Positions 3,142-5,208 of a DNA stretch of 5,208 nucleotides are shown in pieces (positions within the stretch are counted from its first letter, which is position 1; the number at the start of each line of letters is the position of its first letter). The stretch lies in NCBI GenBank assembly GCA_030019485.1, contig JASEEW010000125.1, positions 1 through 5,208 on the forward strand, in the 5' to 3' direction. The position numbers were made by a program, and so were the translations under genes. Below the pieces are notes generated by a model, which worked only from the letters and a program-made list of their open reading frames with translations, ran no database searches and was not told the origin of the DNA. The DNA is from Thermoplasmatales archaeon (GTDB lineage Archaea; Thermoplasmatota; JASEFT01; JAUWIS01).

Positions 3142-5208
3142 ATGAAAATAAAAAAAATGATGATTTATCTTGTTTTAGCAGGGCTGTGCTTGCTTATGTT
3201 TATATCAAATGCTGTTTCTCCTGAAGCAGATATAAAATCAGATGAAAAAAATGTTAATAAATACGCACTCCTAATCGGTATAGAGGATTATCCACCAGGG
3301 GTAAAGGATCTTGATTACACAATAGATGATGTCTATGACATGTGTGATGTACTGATAAACAACTGCTATTTTCCTCCTGAAAACATCAGGGTTTTAACAG
3401 ATACAAACGCAACAAAGGAAAACATACAGAACAACATTACATGGATTGCCTCAAATGCGAAACAAAACGATACAGTGTTTTTCTTTTTTTCAGGGCACGG
3501 CGGACACGACTATGTTTTAGTTTATGGTGACACGATATCAGATAATGAACTTGACTTATGGTTTACTGATATAAACTCAACAAATCTTGTTATAATAATT
3601 GATTCATGCTATGCCGGCAGCATGATAGAAAAATCAAAAACAGGTTGCATGGATGAAGTAAAAAATTTTTCATACGTGGATGGGGTGAAGAATGAAAATC
3701 CAAAAAAAGTGGGTGATTTTGCAAAAGGGCTAGGACAAGACGGCAGGATTGTTCTAGCAGCATGCGCTGAAAACCAGTACAGCCAGGAGTATGATGAACT
3801 CAGCAACGGCGTATTTACTTATTATCTCACAGGGGGGCTAAAATCAGCCCTGGCAGACACTAACGGTAATGGCTGGGTTTCTGCTGAGGAAGCATTTTAT
3901 TATGCCAAGCCAAGAACATATCAGTTCAACAACAGTGAGAACCCTGCAGGTGGGCAGGACCCTCAGATTTATGATGGAATAGAAGGCGAGTTAGATATTT
4001 CTTCACTCACACCAACAGGGGATTTAATTGTTGACGATAAAAAAACATATTCCAGCATACCACTGCCCTTAAATAAAAACCTTACAATTACAGGCACAGG
4101 TAATCTGACACTTAATAATGTAATCCTGATGATGAATTCCTCGTTCAACGGTGAACATCATATTGAGGTTCAGAGTGGTGGGCAGCTTTATATTTACAAC
4201 TCAAACATCAGCTCAGTAAATGATTATCATTATCTTTTCTGGGTTAGAAACAATTCAAGGTTTGAGATGAGGAACAGTGAACTGCATGGGTGCGGGTATG
4301 AAATGCTTGGGGAGGATTATAGCCACAGTGGACTATGGATAAACACCAACAATGTAAAACTGTATAACAATATTTTTTCTGGGAACTATGTAGGATTGTG
4401 TTTTTATGTGTCTGAAAACAGCAGCATAATAAACAGCACAATTTCAAACAGCACCCAGTATGACATTTGTATAAAAAATTCCACATTGTATGCACTTAAC
4501 ACAACATTCAACAAAACTTCAGTTTTTATGATGAACTCAACCATTACTGTTTCATGGTATCTGAATGTGAATGTGACATGGAAGAACAACATTAGTGCAG
4601 AGTATGCAAATGTAACAATTATGGGTAGTCTAATGGTTGAGGTTTTCAATGATTTAACAAATGAAAACGGATGCATAAAAAACATAGTTCTTCAGGAAAA
4701 CTACCAGTCCCCTTATCTCATCACAGCATCCAAAAACGGATACTATGGTTCTGAAACGGTTGAGATGAACCAGAACATGGAAATAACAGTTTATCTGGAA
4801 GATATTATGCCGCCAGATGCAGACGCAGGAAATGACCAGGAAATTGACATAAACGTAATCATTTATTTTGATGGTTCAAACTCAACAGACAACTCAGGTA
4901 TTATAGAGAATTACACCTGGACTTTTGCTGATAATGATGTTGAAGTAACACTTTACGGGATTTCCCCAAATTATACCTTCCATAATCCTGGTGTTTTTGT
5001 TGTAATGCTGAATGTTACAGATGGAAGCGGAAACCGGGATACTGACACGGTAAACATCAGGGTAAAAGACAGGATGCCGCCGAATGCAAACGCAGGAAAT
5101 GACCAGGAAATTGACATAAATGTAATCATTTATTTTGATGGTTCAAACTCAACAGACAACGTTGGGGTAGTCAACTATACATGGACATTTTTTGATAATA
5201 GTAATATT
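3142..5208 (+). CDS. Secreted caspase-like protease, beta-helix and PKD (partial)
   Basis: The gene is open for 689 codons and leaves the window without a stop, so the C-terminus is missing. Residues 1-24 form a signal peptide (Lys-rich start, hydrophobic core, SNA before the likely cut). Residues about 40-280 form a C14 caspase/metacaspase-like domain: FFFFSGHGG holds catalytic His119 and IIIDSCYAG holds catalytic Cys156. Asp154 in the DSC motif suggests cleavage after Arg or Lys, as in metacaspases. Within this domain, residues 239-250 form a complete EF-hand-type loop (Asp239, Asn241, Asn243, Gly244, Ser247, Glu250), so calcium control is possible. Residues about 294-495 look like a right-handed beta-helix with many N-x-S/T sequons. 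A linker (about 496-555) leads to PKD repeats at 556-644 and from 645 on. The product is probably exported and surface-attached or released, acting on extracellular proteins or glycans. The physiological target is unknown. Confidence 0.85.
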   Translation, partial: MKIKKMMIYLVLAGLCLLMFISNAVSPEADIKSDEKNVNKYALLIGIEDYPPGVKDLDYTIDDVYDMCDVLINNCYFPPENIRVLTDTNATKENIQNNITWIASNAKQNDTVFFFFSGHGGHDYVLVYGDTISDNELDLWFTDINSTNLVIIIDSCYAGSMIEKSKTGCMDEVKNFSYVDGVKNENPKKVGDFAKGLGQDGRIVLAACAENQYSQEYDELSNGVFTYYLTGGLKSALADTNGNGWVSAEEAFYYAKPRTYQFNNSENPAGGQDPQIYDGIEGELDISSLTPTGDLIVDDKKTYSSIPLPLNKNLTITGTGNLTLNNVILMMNSSFNGEHHIEVQSGGQLYIYNSNISSVNDYHYLFWVRNNSRFEMRNSELHGCGYEMLGEDYSHSGLWINTNNVKLYNNIFSGNYVGLCFYVSENSSIINSTISNSTQYDICIKNSTLYALNTTFNKTSVFMMNSTITVSWYLNVNVTWKNNISAEYANVTIMGSLMVEVFNDLTNENGCIKNIVLQENYQSPYLITASKNGYYGSETVEMNQNMEITVYLEDIMPPDADAGNDQEIDINVIIYFDGSNSTDNSGIIENYTWTFADNDVEVTLYGISPNYTFHNPGVFVVMLNVTDGSGNRDTDTVNIRVKDRMPPNANAGNDQEIDINVIIYFDGSNSTDNVGVVNYTWTFFDNSNI
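4807..4893 (+). repeat. PKD repeat 1, conserved 87-base block
   Basis: This is the first part of PKD domain 1 (residues 556-584, beginning MPPDADAGNDQE). It matches 5074-5160 at 83 of 87 positions by direct comparison, in the same reading frame and 267 bases (89 codons) apart. After this block the two repeats diverge sharply, although both keep the PKD core NYTWTF. Confidence 0.9.
5074..5160 (+). repeat. PKD repeat 2, conserved 87-base block
   Basis: This second copy begins MPPNANAGNDQE (residue 645). Of the four differences from copy 1, two are silent third-position changes and two turn Asp into Asn. PKD domain 2 is cut by the window edge at residue 689, so further repeats beyond it are likely. 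Confidence 0.9.

Noticed and set aside
3142..3213. Lipoprotein signal at Cys16 (LAGLC)
   Set aside because: The residue before Cys is Leu, not Gly, Ala or Ser, and a better signal-peptidase site (SNA, residues 22-24) follows.
3609..4685. Minus-strand frames within the protease gene (3609-3806, 4244-4495, 4404-4685)
   Set aside because: All are antisense to a continuous, domain-rich reading frame, and their compositions match reverse-strand shadows.

Overview
The window looks archaeal, and probably comes from an AT-rich, mesophilic euryarchaeon or Thermoplasmata-like lineage (the lineage is inference). Three things support this. The glucose-6-phosphate isomerase is the archaeal metal-dependent cupin type. 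Three genes lack a ribosome-binding site and have AT-rich TATA-like sequence about 25 bases before the ATG, the layout of leaderless archaeal transcripts. The last gene is a secreted caspase-like protease with a beta-helix and PKD domains, an architecture common in archaeal surface proteins. All plausible genes are on the + strand.

Region 1 (1-765) is unusual. Positions 1-247 hold no convincing gene, only T-rich stretches and a terminator-like hairpin. A 38-residue zinc-knuckle-like ORF (248-364) has a good ribosome-binding site. It is followed 11 bases later by a 124-codon ORF (376-750) of doubtful coding status. That ORF contains a run of consecutive perfect-stem hairpins (465-610, with further inverted repeats out to 717). 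This hairpin array is the structure in the window least explained by known genes.

Region 2 (766-3139) is a compact housekeeping cluster: endonuclease III (base-excision repair), cupin-type phosphoglucose isomerase (gluconeogenesis/glycolysis), and a DUF1611 P-loop protein related to the D-glutamate N-acetyltransferase DgcN.

Region 3 (3142-5208) is one long gene that starts 2 bases after the DUF1611 stop and runs off the window's right edge. Its 689 visible codons encode a signal peptide, a C14 caspase/metacaspase-like domain (His119/Cys156) containing an EF-hand-type calcium loop, a right-handed beta-helix rich in N-glycosylation sequons, and the start of a PKD repeat series. The first two PKD repeats are almost identical in DNA over their first 87 bases. 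The close gene spacing suggests co-transcription of DUF1611 and the protease, but there is no obvious functional link among the three housekeeping genes.
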